Below, piece by piece: positions 23,583 through 32,073 of a stretch of 64,000 nucleotides of DNA. Position 1 is the first letter of the stretch, and the number at the start of each line of letters is the position of its first letter. The translations under genes and the position numbers were made by a program. Under the pieces are notes generated by a model. That model was given only the letters and a program-made list of their open reading frames with translations. It did not search any database and had not been told where the DNA came from. Source of the DNA: Solirubrobacteraceae bacterium (GTDB taxonomy: Bacteria; Actinomycetota; Thermoleophilia; Solirubrobacterales; Solirubrobacteraceae); assembly GCA_030447785.1 (NCBI GenBank), contig JAUJOF010000011.1, positions 13,204 to 77,203 on the forward strand, given 5' to 3'.

Positions 23583-25535
23583 CGCACCCGCGAGCCCCTG
23601 CCTCATGGCGCGGCGGCGGTGGCGTGCCCTCGCCGCGACCACGACCAGTGCGCCCAGCACGGCGCCCGTGGCGGCGGTCAGGCCGATCAGGCCCTCCACC
23701 GCGGCCAGCGATCGGTAGAAGAGGTAGCCCAGCAGCGTGTAGGCGCTCGCCCACGTGCCCGTGGCCAGGATGCTGGGGAGGGCGAAGCGCCGGTAGGGCA
23801 TGCCCGACGAGCCGGCGAGGAACGGAACGACCGCGCGAACCAGTCCGACGAACTGCCCGGCGAACACGGCCTTGGCCCCGTGTCGGGCGAAGAAGCCATC
23901 CACCCAGGCAAGGCGCTCGGGGCCGATCCGGAAGCGAGGGCCGTGGCGGACGAGGAACGCGCGCCCGAACCGCCGGCCGGCGACGAAGCTCAGCCCGTGG
24001 CCGACCGCGGCACAGGCCCAGACCGTGGCGACCAGCACGCCGATGTGGAGCGTCCCCTCGCCCGCCACCGCGCCCCCGACGATCGCCGACCACTCCCCGG
24101 GGGCAAGCAGGCCGAGGAGCGCGGCGGTCTCGAGCAGGGCGAGAGCTCCCACGATCGCGTAGCTCCAGGAGCCCAGCTCCTGACCCAGCGCGGTCACGGC
24201 CTGCTCGGCGCTCGGCGGTTCGGGGAGCGCGCCCGCGAAGTAGGCCCCGGCGAGGGCGGCCACCGCGACCAGCGCCGCCAGCCGTCCGGGCGTGAGCTGC
24301 CGGCGCACCGTGATCGCGGCGGCCGCGGCTCGGGGACGGCGAACCCCGGAGGGGCGCTCCCCGAGCGAGATCGCCTCGTGCATCTCTTCCTCGAGGATCG
24401 CGTGGCGCGGGCGCGCCGCGAGGGCTCTGCGCAGTTGCAGGTAGGCGAGCGCTCCGGGCAGCATCGGCAGCCAGAAGGCGAAGACGCGGTAGGCGATGAC
24501 GGCGACGAGCGCGAGGCCGCCGCCCACACCGAAGGCGATCAGCGCGCCGATCATCCCGCCTTCGACGCCGCCAACCCCGCCGGGCAAGGGCAGAAGGTTG
24601 CCGAGCATGCCGACGAAGTAGGCGATGACCAGCACCGCCAGGGCGGGAGGCTCGCCGAAGGCATGGAAGGTCGCCCACAGGACGGCTATGTCGAAGCCCC
24701 ACCAGGCGGGCGCTCCGGCGAGGCCCAGCTTGCGACGGCGCAGGAGCGACACGGCGACCCGTGTCCCGCGTCCGGCCGCGGCCGGGACGTGCCCGCCTTT
24801 GATGAGCGTGCGCCGAAACGGGCCGGCGCCGGATGCGCGGGCCTGTACCCGCTGATCGAGGTCCGCGGGAACGCGGGTCAGCGCGAGCCCCGCCACGATC
24901 ACGAGCGCGCCGACCAGCGCCGGCACGAGGGTCAGCGCCCACGGGGCGCCTCCGGCGAGCAGTCCGGTCCACAGCCCGAGCCCGAAGAGCACGAGGCACG
25001 CCATGTAGACGCCGTAGAGGAGCACCAGGAAGGCCACCATCCGATCGGCGATCCGGCGCGCGTCGACGCCGAGGCGACGGAGCGCCCACGCGGTCAGCGC
25101 GACACCACCCGCCCCCGCGGCCGCGAACAGACGCGACGCGACGAGGCCGGCCATCGTGATCGCGTAGCTCTCGCGCCAGCCGACCGACCCTTCGCCGTCG
25201 ACGAAGACAGACCGAAACAGCGCGACGTAGCCGGCAAAGGACAGGATCTCGAAGAGCAGAGCGGCAGCGAGCCAGACAGGATCGCCGCCGGCCACCAGCG
25301 CGGGAGCCTCCGCGAGCTCGGCCAGGTCCGGCGGGGCCAGGAGGAGCACGACCACCGCGGCGATGGCTGCGAGACCGATGAGAGCACGCCGTACCCCAGG
25401 CCCGCGAGTCGATCGTACGCTCGCCGGCTGCTCCGCGCCGAGGCCGCCTTGCGCGCTCGCAGGCCAAGCCGTCGCGACTCCCCCCGCTTCGACTGCCATC
25501 CCTGAAATTCGTGGCGGCGCGTCCGAGCGTGCCAT
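23445..25535 (-). CDS. Fusion of lysyl-PG synthase/flippase-type (UPF0104) and DedA/VTT membrane domains
   Basis: About 696 residues. N-terminal half: eight or so membrane segments typical of the MprF/AglD-type flippase region (FDIAVLWATFHAFGEPPA, LLPLPGGVGGVEGGMIGALIAFG). C-terminal half: a DedA/SNARE-associated (VTT) domain with the signature FVGLVRAVVPFLAGSSGMPYRRF and the LLAPGEWSAIVGG re-entrant region. Both families are linked to lipid flipping, so the fusion may couple two lipid-translocation steps; substrate unknown. ATG 25535 has GGAG 8-13 nt upstream. The polar tail after residue about 650 overlaps the convergent gene by 138 bp. Confidence 0.85.
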   Translation of the reverse strand: MARSDAPPRISGMAVEAGGVATAWPASAQGGLGAEQPASVRSTRGPGVRRALIGLAAIAAVVVLLLAPPDLAELAEAPALVAGGDPVWLAAALLFEILSFAGYVALFRSVFVDGEGSVGWRESYAITMAGLVASRLFAAAGAGGVALTAWALRRLGVDARRIADRMVAFLVLLYGVYMACLVLFGLGLWTGLLAGGAPWALTLVPALVGALVIVAGLALTRVPADLDQRVQARASGAGPFRRTLIKGGHVPAAAGRGTRVAVSLLRRRKLGLAGAPAWWGFDIAVLWATFHAFGEPPALAVLVIAYFVGMLGNLLPLPGGVGGVEGGMIGALIAFGVGGGLALVAVIAYRVFAFWLPMLPGALAYLQLRRALAARPRHAILEEEMHEAISLGERPSGVRRPRAAAAAITVRRQLTPGRLAALVAVAALAGAYFAGALPEPPSAEQAVTALGQELGSWSYAIVGALALLETAALLGLLAPGEWSAIVGGAVAGEGTLHIGVLVATVWACAAVGHGLSFVAGRRFGRAFLVRHGPRFRIGPERLAWVDGFFARHGAKAVFAGQFVGLVRAVVPFLAGSSGMPYRRFALPSILATGTWASAYTLLGYLFYRSLAAVEGLIGLTAATGAVLGALVVVAARARHRRRAMRQGLAGASPPQEAHEPTRPGRQVTEQPAHLREPGPQLWVSDLDGHQRVLQAR

Positions 25536-25741
25536 CCGTCTGCCTTTCTCCGCCGGGCACCCCTGTCGGGCGCCGTAGTGGCCGTCAGCCTGCCAGCGAA
25601 GAGGGCGCAATCCACGGCGGCTGACCCCCGGCGCAGGGTTCGGTTAACCCCCCACTTCGCCCTCCCTACTGCCGACGAGGCACATCGAGGTCGAGGTCGG
25701 CGACCGTCGGCGGTCCGCTCGCTCGAGTAGCGTCCTCGCCG

Positions 25742-26974
25742 ATGGCCGCGCAACGCACGCTCGACATTGCCGTCCTGGGCGCCACCGGCTTCGTGGGGAG
25801 GCTCACCGCGGCGTACCTCGCCCAGCACGCGCCCGAGGGCGTGCGCGTCGGGCTCGCCGGGCGGTCGCAGGCCAGGCTCGCGCAGGTGCGCTCACAGCTG
25901 GGGCCCGCTGCGATCGACTGGCCGCTCATCACCGCCGACTCCACCGACCCCGCCGCCATGGGGACCCTGGCCGAGTCCTCCCGCGTGGTCGCGACCACCG
26001 TCGGGCCCTATCGCATCTACGGCCGGCCGCTCGTGGAGGCGTGCGCGAACGCGGGCACCGACTACGTCGACCTCGCCGGCGAGATCCTGTTCATGCGCGA
26101 CACCATCGAGCGCTTCCACGCCACGGCCCAGGCCAGTGGTGCGCGGATCGTGCACACGTGCGGCTTTGACTCCATCCCCTCCGACCTGGGCGTCCTGGCG
26201 CTCCACGAGGCGGCGCAGGCCGACGGCGCCGGCGAGCTGGAGGACACGACGCTCGTCGTGCGGGGGATGAAGGGCGGGGCCAGCGGCGGGACGCTGGCCT
26301 CTCTGACGGGCCAGCTCGACGAGGTACGCGCGGCGCCCGAGCTGCGCACGCTGGTCGGCGATCCCTACGCGCTGAGCCCCGACCGCTCCGCTGAGCCTCA
26401 CCTCGGCGACGAGACCGATCTGCGCGGCCCGGTGCGCGACGACGCGCTTGGCATGTGGCTCGGGCCGTTCGTCATGGCGTCGATCAACACCCGCGTGGTG
26501 CGGCGCAGCAACGCGCTGCAGCGCTGGGCCTATGGTCGGCGGCTGCGCTACCGAGAGGCGATGGGCATGGGCACCGGGCAAGCCGGGCGCGTCAAGGCGG
26601 CGGGACTGGCCGGCGGCGTCGGCGCGCTCATTGCCGCGCTGGGCTTCGCGCCGACGCGCAAGGTGCTCGACCGTGTCCTGCCCGCGCCCGGCGAGGGCCC
26701 CAGCGAGCAGGCCCGGCGTAAGGGGTTCTTCGAGATCGATGTCCACACGCGGACCTCGACCGGCGCGCGCTACGTCTGTCACCTCGCCGCCCAGGGCGAT
26801 CCAGGCTATGCGGCGACCGCGGTGATGCTCGGGGAGAGCGCGCTGTGTCTCGTGCTCGACCGTGAGCGCCTGCCCGACCGCGCCGGCGTCCTCACGCCGG
26901 CCACCGCACTGGGCACCGCGCTGGCCGATCGCCTGCGCGGTGCCGGTCAGACGCTCGAGGTCGTCAGGGCCTGA
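25742..26974 (+). CDS. Saccharopine dehydrogenase-like oxidoreductase (trans-acting enoyl reductase type)
   Basis: 410 residues. The Rossmann opening DIAVLGATGFVGRLTAAYLA and the following GLAGRSQARL, TTVGPYRIYGRPLVEACANAGTDYVDLAGE match the family that includes mycobacterial trans-acting enoyl reductases and human SCCPDH. Known members reduce enoyl intermediates for complex lipids or act on lipid droplets. HTCGFDSIPSDLG is a second conserved block. Not a lysine-pathway enzyme by this pattern. Proximity to fatty-acid genes fits lipid metabolism but is only suggestive. Confidence 0.85.
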   Translation: MAAQRTLDIAVLGATGFVGRLTAAYLAQHAPEGVRVGLAGRSQARLAQVRSQLGPAAIDWPLITADSTDPAAMGTLAESSRVVATTVGPYRIYGRPLVEACANAGTDYVDLAGEILFMRDTIERFHATAQASGARIVHTCGFDSIPSDLGVLALHEAAQADGAGELEDTTLVVRGMKGGASGGTLASLTGQLDEVRAAPELRTLVGDPYALSPDRSAEPHLGDETDLRGPVRDDALGMWLGPFVMASINTRVVRRSNALQRWAYGRRLRYREAMGMGTGQAGRVKAAGLAGGVGALIAALGFAPTRKVLDRVLPAPGEGPSEQARRKGFFEIDVHTRTSTGARYVCHLAAQGDPGYAATAVMLGESALCLVLDRERLPDRAGVLTPATALGTALADRLRGAGQTLEVVRA

Positions 26975-26994
26975 GCGCGCCTCCGGCGCTCACC

Positions 26995-27324
26995 TCACCG
27001 GCTCGACATGCTCCGGACCGCGCCCTGGCGGGGGGTCAGGTCACCGTTGGCGACCTTGTGGGCGATCGTGTCGCGGTAGTCGCCGCCGCCATCGCGCGTG
27101 CGCCCGCCCAACTGCTCCGGCGCGACGCCGAGGTCGGCCAGCGCGCGTGCGGCCTTGGGATCGTGGCAGCGCACCTCGAGCCACCTGGCCGTCATCGCAT
27201 CGTCGAACCCGGCGTCCGTCCACGCCTCCGCAGCCTCGTCAGGATCACCTCCGCGATCGGCGAGCTCGCCGTAGCGCCTGATGGTCTCAACGCTCGTCCT
27301 GGCCGGTGGGTGGTGCACCTTCAT
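26995..27324 (-). CDS. Hypothetical helical protein (109 aa)
   Basis: Soluble, charged and helical: TSVETIRRYGELADRGGDPDEAAEAWTDAGFDD resembles a tandem helix unit and DLTPRQGAVRSMSSR closes the chain. The DEAAEAWTDAGFDDAMTARWLEV stretch has the feel of a UBA-like or helical-repeat adapter, but no named family is recognised. Convergent with the preceding oxidoreductase. GGGAGA precedes the ATG, supporting this start. Confidence 0.6.
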   Translation of the reverse strand: MKVHHPPARTSVETIRRYGELADRGGDPDEAAEAWTDAGFDDAMTARWLEVRCHDPKAARALADLGVAPEQLGGRTRDGGGDYRDTIAHKVANGDLTPRQGAVRSMSSR

Positions 27325-27405
27325 GGGCTCGTCTCCCGGTGAGCTTGCAAGGTCGGTTATACACGACCGGCCGGTCTCGGTTCAGACCCCGGGCCCTTCG
27401 ATCAC

Positions 27406-28071
27406 ATGACGCCCCAGCCTCCGTCCTTCACTGAGCTGGCCGCCGCGCCGGATCCTCCCCTGGACGCACTTGCGCTGGCACTCGCGGCGGAGTTCCGCGA
27501 CGTCGACGCGGTGAAGGCTTTGGGGAAGCTCGACGAGCTCGGCGCGGAGCTCGAAGGCGTCGTACGGACGTCGGCGACCCCGCTCGCGGAGGCGCAGGCG
27601 TGCGCGCACCTGCTGGGCGAACGGTACGGGTTCGCCGGCGACCGCGAGCGGTACGACCATCCGGACAACTCCATGCTCGATCTCGTCCTGGCCAGGCGCC
27701 GGGGCCTGCCCATCCTGCTCGGCGTCGTCTACGTCGAGGTCGCCCGGCGCGCGGACATCCCCATCGCCGGGGTGGGCCTTCCCGGCCACTTCGTGGTCGG
27801 CCACTTCGGCGCCGCTCCGCCGGTCTTGCTCGATCCCTTCGCCGGGGGCGGCACCATCGCGACGGATGCCCACCCGAGCCTCGTGCGGCCCTGGTCTTCC
27901 CAGGAGATCGCGATGCGGATGCTCAACAACCTCCTCGCTGCCTTCCAGCGCCGCGCCGATCTCGGCGCCGCCATCCGCGCCGCGGAGCTGCGCCTCGCGC
28001 TACCGGCCGAGGAGGCGCTACGCGAGACCCTGCAGTCAGAGAGCCGGGCGCTGCGCGCCCGGCTCAACTGA
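27406..28071 (+). CDS. SirB1/transglutaminase-like family protein
   Basis: 221 residues. LDLVLARRRGLPILLGVVYVEVARRADIPIAGVGLPGHFVVGH is the conserved core of the SirB1 (transglut_core2) family, and the C-terminal RMLNNLLAAFQRRAD resembles its helical tail. The catalytic Cys of true transglutaminases is not present at the expected N-terminal side, as is usual for SirB1 members, so it is probably non-catalytic. Function not established. Confidence 0.85.
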   Translation: MTPQPPSFTELAAAPDPPLDALALALAAEFRDVDAVKALGKLDELGAELEGVVRTSATPLAEAQACAHLLGERYGFAGDRERYDHPDNSMLDLVLARRRGLPILLGVVYVEVARRADIPIAGVGLPGHFVVGHFGAAPPVLLDPFAGGGTIATDAHPSLVRPWSSQEIAMRMLNNLLAAFQRRADLGAAIRAAELRLALPAEEALRETLQSESRALRARLN

Positions 28072-28145
28072 GATGTCAGCGCCTCGGCTCGGTGGGGAAG
28101 TCGCCCTGAGGGTCATCATGGCGCCCAGGTGGGTACGGCGTTCGC

Positions 28146-30302
28146 GTGAACACACCATCTCCCGCTCTGCCTGCCGGCGCGAGGAACCTCTCCGAGGCGG
28201 TCAGCGCCCTGGCCTCGCGCCTCCCCGAGCCTCTGGCGCCGCTGGCCGCCATCGCCTACAACTTGCGCTGGGGCTGGACGCCGGGCGGATCGGACCTGTT
28301 CGAGTCGCTCTCGCCCCACCGCTGGGAGCTGTCCAGCCACAACCCGGTGCGCATGCTCCTGGAGCTGTCGGCGCCCACGCTGGAGAGGGCGGCCGGCGAT
28401 GAGCAGCTCCTGCAGCGTGCGCACGAGATCCAGCGGGCGATCGACGAGGATCTGCAGCGCCCGCCGGCCGACGCGCCCAGCACCGCCTACTTCTGCGCGG
28501 AGTTCGGCGTGCACCGCTCGGTCCCCGTCTACTCGGGCGGCCTGGGCGCGCTGGCTGGAGACCACCTCAAGGAGGCCTCCGACCGCGCGCTCCCGCTCGT
28601 CGCCGTGGGCCTCATGTACAACCAGGGCTACTTCCGCCAGCGCCTGGACGCGAGCGGTTGGCAGCACGAGTACTGGGTGCCCACCGATCCGCCGCTGCTG
28701 CCCGCCGCGCTGGAGCACGACGAGGAGGGCCGGCCGGTGACCGTCACGGTGCCCATCGACGGCGAGCCCGTCGTTGCGCAGATCTGGCGGGTGCAGGTCG
28801 GGCGGGTCCCCCTCTTCCTGCTCGACACCGAGCGCCCCGACAACAGCCGAATGGCGCGCTGGATCTGTTCCCAGCTCTACGTCGGCGACCCCGAGACGCG
28901 CCTGGCCCAGTACGCGCTGCTGGGCATCGGTGGCGTCCGGGCTCTGCGGGCCATGGGGATCGAGCCCGACACCGTCCACCTCAACGAGGGCCACGCGGCC
29001 TTCGCCACCCTCGAGCGCGCCAGGCCGGCGATCGAGGGCGGCAGCTCTCTCGACGACGCGCTCGCGCAGGCGCGCGAGGGCACCGTCTTCACCACCCACA
29101 CCCCCGTCCCCGCGGGCAACGACGCCTACCCGGGCCAGCTGGTCTGCGATGTCCTCGGCGGCTTTGCGCAGGAGGCCGGGGTGGATGCGTGGCGCATCGT
29201 CGAGCTGGGGCGCACGCAGCAGTACGACTTCGACGAGCCCTTCGGTGTCACCCAGTTCGCGCTGCGTACGAGCCGCGCCGCCAACGGCGTGGCCAGGCGC
29301 CACGGCGAGATCGCGCGCGAGATGTGGCACGCGCTGTGGGCTGACCGCGACGTGCACGACGTGCCGATCGGCCACATCACCAACGGCGTGCACCTGCCCA
29401 GCTGGGTGGGGCGCGCGATGGCGCGGCTCTTCGACGGCCATCTCGGTCCCCAATGGGTCCAGGGCGCCGCCGATCCGCGCACATGGGAGGCGATCGACGC
29501 GATCCCCGACGAGGAGCTGTGGGCCGCGCGCAACGAGCAGCGCGCTGTGCTCGTGGACTTCGTGCGCGATCGCTCCACCGCCGACCGCCTGCAGCGCGGA
29601 GAGTCGCGCGACTACGTGGAGTCCGCCGCGCGCGCCTTCGACCCCGACGTGCTGACCATCGGCTTCGCGCGGCGCATCGCCACCTACAAGCGCCTCGACC
29701 TGCTGGTCAAGAACGCCGAGCGGGCGATCCGTCTGCTCGACGGCGACCGGCCCGTCCAGCTGCTCATCGCCGGCAAGGCCCATCCCCGCGACGACGCGGG
29801 CAAGGCGCTCGTGCAGGGCCTGTTCGCCCAGCGTGACCGGGTCGGCCGCGTGGGGGAGCGCGTGGTGTTCCTGCACGACTACGACCTCGCCGTGGGCGCG
29901 CGGCTGGTGCGCGGTTGCGACGTGTGGGTCAACGTCCCGCGACCGCCCATGGAGGCGTCGGGCACGAGCGGCATGAAGTCCGCGGTCAATGGTGGCCTGC
30001 AGCTGTCGGTGCTCGACGGCTGGTGGCCGGAGGCCTACGACGAGCATCGACCCAACGGCTGGGCGCTGTCGGGCGAGACCGATTCCGACCACGGCGCGCA
30101 GGACTACCGCCACGCGGACGACCTGTACCGCACGCTCGAGGAGGAGGTGGTGCCGACCTTCTACTCCGGCCAGGACGGCGGGCCGCCCCATGCGTGGCTG
30201 GCCATGGTCAAGGCCTCCATCCGCTCCATCGCCCCCCGCTTCACCGCCGCGCGGATGCTCGATGACTACGTCGGGCGGATGTACCGCCCGGGCGGGGAGT
30301 AG
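28146..30302 (+). CDS. glgP: Alpha-glucan phosphorylase
   Basis: 718 residues; phosphorolyses glycogen or maltodextrin to glucose-1-phosphate. The N-terminal DUF3417 region (LAAIAYNLRWGW) and YFCAEFGVHRSVPVYSGGLG identify the short bacterial AgpA/MalP-like branch. EASGTSGMKSAVNGG contains the pyridoxal phosphate lysine, and FTTHTPVPAGND and NGVHLPSW are family blocks. GTG at 28146 is the only start before homology. It contains no regulatory N-terminus. Stands between unrelated genes. Confidence 0.95.
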   Translation: MNTPSPALPAGARNLSEAVSALASRLPEPLAPLAAIAYNLRWGWTPGGSDLFESLSPHRWELSSHNPVRMLLELSAPTLERAAGDEQLLQRAHEIQRAIDEDLQRPPADAPSTAYFCAEFGVHRSVPVYSGGLGALAGDHLKEASDRALPLVAVGLMYNQGYFRQRLDASGWQHEYWVPTDPPLLPAALEHDEEGRPVTVTVPIDGEPVVAQIWRVQVGRVPLFLLDTERPDNSRMARWICSQLYVGDPETRLAQYALLGIGGVRALRAMGIEPDTVHLNEGHAAFATLERARPAIEGGSSLDDALAQAREGTVFTTHTPVPAGNDAYPGQLVCDVLGGFAQEAGVDAWRIVELGRTQQYDFDEPFGVTQFALRTSRAANGVARRHGEIAREMWHALWADRDVHDVPIGHITNGVHLPSWVGRAMARLFDGHLGPQWVQGAADPRTWEAIDAIPDEELWAARNEQRAVLVDFVRDRSTADRLQRGESRDYVESAARAFDPDVLTIGFARRIATYKRLDLLVKNAERAIRLLDGDRPVQLLIAGKAHPRDDAGKALVQGLFAQRDRVGRVGERVVFLHDYDLAVGARLVRGCDVWVNVPRPPMEASGTSGMKSAVNGGLQLSVLDGWWPEAYDEHRPNGWALSGETDSDHGAQDYRHADDLYRTLEEEVVPTFYSGQDGGPPHAWLAMVKASIRSIAPRFTAARMLDDYVGRMYRPGGE

Positions 30303-30308
30303 CGAGCC

Positions 30309-30821
30309 GTGCCTTCGACGCCGCCCCTCTGCCCCTCCTGCAACCAGCCCGCCACCGTGGCCCTGGCCGGCCCCGAGCACGGCTGGGAGTGTCGCAACGA
30401 GGCCTGCCCGGAGTTCGGTCAGCCCGTGCGCGACCACGAGCCCCGGCGTGCCGAGGCGCCGGACCCCGGCGGCGACCTGGGGTTCGCCCCCCGCGCGCGC
30501 CTGGCGCTCGTGGAGTTTCCCGCCGACGACCCCCCGCGCGCGCGGCGCTTCTGGGAGGGCCTGCTGGACGAGGACCTCGCCGAGCGCGCCGAGCATCAGG
30601 GCAGCGGGCGCCAGACCCAGGGCGACCACCCGGCCGTGGGGGTCCACGAGCGCGGCGCCGGCCCCGGCGACACCCACGCCCTGCCCTACTTCACCGTCGC
30701 CGACCTGGAGGCGGCGCTGGCGCGCGTGCGCGAGCTGGGTGGCAGCATCATCCATCCCGGCCAGCGCTGGGCGATCTGTCGCGACTCGGAGGGCACGCCC
30801 TTCGCGCTCGCGGCCGGCTAG
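30309..30821 (+). CDS. VOC (glyoxalase-like) protein with N-terminal zinc ribbon
   Basis: 170 residues. The first 35 carry CPSC and CRNEAC, a four-cysteine ribbon likely to bind zinc. The rest is a vicinal-oxygen-chelate domain: LALVEFPADDPPRARRFWEGLL at the start and YFTVADLEAALARVRELGGSII then RDSEGTPFALAAG at the end. The usual metal His/Glu ligands are not all obvious, so it may be a binding rather than catalytic VOC protein. It follows glgP by 6 bp. Confidence 0.8.
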   Translation: MPSTPPLCPSCNQPATVALAGPEHGWECRNEACPEFGQPVRDHEPRRAEAPDPGGDLGFAPRARLALVEFPADDPPRARRFWEGLLDEDLAERAEHQGSGRQTQGDHPAVGVHERGAGPGDTHALPYFTVADLEAALARVRELGGSIIHPGQRWAICRDSEGTPFALAAG

Positions 30822-30835
30822 AGGAGATACCGTCC

Positions 30836-31297
30836 ATGGAGCGCACCCCGATCACCGCCGAGGGCCTCGCCGCTCTGCGCGCCGAGCTCGAGCAGCTCGA
30901 GACGACCGCGCGTGACGACATGGCGCGCCAGATCCGCACCGCGCGCGAGTGGGGCGACCTCAAGGAGAACGCCGAGTACCACGCGGCCAAGGACGCCCAG
31001 GCGCACCTGGAGACGCGCATTCTCCGGTTGCGCGACAAGCTGGCCCACGTCGAGGTCGTCGAGGCGGCCGGCGGCCATGTCATCGGCTTCGGCTCCACCG
31101 TCGAGGTCGAGGACGAGCAGACCGGCCGCCGCGCCACCTATGAGCTGGTCTCCTCGCTGGACGCCAAGCCCGCCGAGGGACGCATCGCGATGGACTCGCC
31201 CGTCGCCGTCGCCCTGCGCGACCGCCGTGTGGACGACATCGCCGTGGTGTCCACGCCGCGCGGCGAGCGGCGCCTACGCGTGGTGACCGTGCGCTGA
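30836..31297 (+). CDS. greA: Transcription elongation factor GreA
   Basis: 153 residues. Stimulates RNA cleavage by backtracked RNA polymerase. The N-terminal coiled coil includes the acidic tip residues in REWGDLKENAEYHAAKD (canonical D-L-K-E-N-A-E-Y), and the C-terminal FKBP-like domain has GSTVEVEDEQTGRRATYELVSS and ISIDSPVA-like MDSPVAVAL. A GAGGAG site sits 6 nt before the ATG. ORF-track start at 30389 is an upstream read-through of the VOC gene frame. Confidence 0.97.
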   Translation: MERTPITAEGLAALRAELEQLETTARDDMARQIRTAREWGDLKENAEYHAAKDAQAHLETRILRLRDKLAHVEVVEAAGGHVIGFGSTVEVEDEQTGRRATYELVSSLDAKPAEGRIAMDSPVAVALRDRRVDDIAVVSTPRGERRLRVVTVR

Positions 31298-31342
31298 GCG
31301 GTGCGCTCGCACCACCGATGAGTTCTCGGCCGCCGCGGGGTC

Positions 31343-31726
31343 TCAGGTCCCAGCCTGCCCGTCGAGCTGCGCGCGGAAGGACTCCGAGCCCATGACCGAG
31401 GCGCCCGCCGCGCGGGCGGCGTCGGCCAGCCAGCGGTCGGAGGTCACGACGCGGATCGTCGCGGGCTGGGCGTCGGCGGCGATGCGCCGCAGGATCTCGT
31501 CGTCGGCGGAGTCCGCGCGCGCCCGCGGCGCGTGGGCGACCTCGATGAGCGTCGAGCGGATCGGTGGGGAGGGCTTGTGCTCGAAGACGACGCAGAGGTC
31601 GTCGCCCTCGGCGGCGACCCAGCGTTCGAGCAGGTCGACGAGGCGGACCATGGCCGCGTGGCGGTCCTTCCACCACCCGTCGGGGCGGGTGCCGATGACG
31701 TTCATGCCGTCGACCAGCCAGCGCAT
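31343..31726 (-). CDS. NYN-domain (YacP-like) RNA-binding/nuclease protein
   Basis: 127 residues. MRWLVDGMNVIGTRPDGWW is the NYN/PIN-like start with the first catalytic Asp, followed by VDLLERWVAAEGDDLCVVFEH and ADDEILRRIA with the second Asp and VTSDRWLADAARAAGA with the third. YacP-like NYN proteins cut structured RNA. The ATG at 31726 gives the family start. The GreA gene converges with it. Confidence 0.88.
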   Translation of the reverse strand: MRWLVDGMNVIGTRPDGWWKDRHAAMVRLVDLLERWVAAEGDDLCVVFEHKPSPPIRSTLIEVAHAPRARADSADDEILRRIAADAQPATIRVVTSDRWLADAARAAGASVMGSESFRAQLDGQAGT

Positions 31727-31778
31727 CCAGCGAGGGTACGCAGTCGAGCTTCCCGAACCCTTGACCTCGAGCGCTCGG

Positions 31779-31899
31779 CTATCGGACGTCGTCCTCGAGG
31801 TCGGGCTTTCCGACGTCGTCGTCGGCGAGGGCTGAGTGATCTGCTCCTTGTTCTGGCCCTCGTCGCCGATCTTCTGGGTGCGTCGCGCTCTTCGGCCAT
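31779..31899 (-). pseudogene. Possible small acidic protein gene, split across three frames
   Basis: An ATG at 31899 with a strong GGGAGAGGG site opens MAEERDA; the next frame reads TQKIGDEGQNKEQ and the third reads ADHSALADDDVGKPDLEDDVR to a stop at 31779. Each piece has protein-like, hydrophilic composition, while the continuous frame is Arg-rich noise. Two missing bases would restore about 40 residues. Low certainty; no family recognised. Confidence 0.35.
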
Positions 31900-32073
31900 G
31901 ATGTCCCTCTCCCGTCTCCCGCGGTCGGTGGGGAGGGTGGCTCTTCGGTGACAGGTTACCCGTGCCCGGAGTGCCGGACACGGCGGATCACCCGCCGGAT
32001 GCTTCGGTCTGAGAGGCGCAGGCCGAGGACGCGCCAGGCTTTCGACCACGCGCTCGGGTAGGTTGCCCGCCTC

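Noticed and set aside
23239-25560. 773-aa alternative frame over the flippase-DedA gene
   Set aside because: Shadow frame; membrane pattern and motifs exist only in the 23445-25535 frame.
28116-30755. 879-aa minus-strand ORF antisense to glgP
   Set aside because: Composition is that of an antisense shadow; glgP is fully supported on the other strand.
31900-32073. Manganese (yybP-ykoY) riboswitch upstream of TerC
   Set aside because: Only a generic GC hairpin; conserved riboswitch core bases not found.
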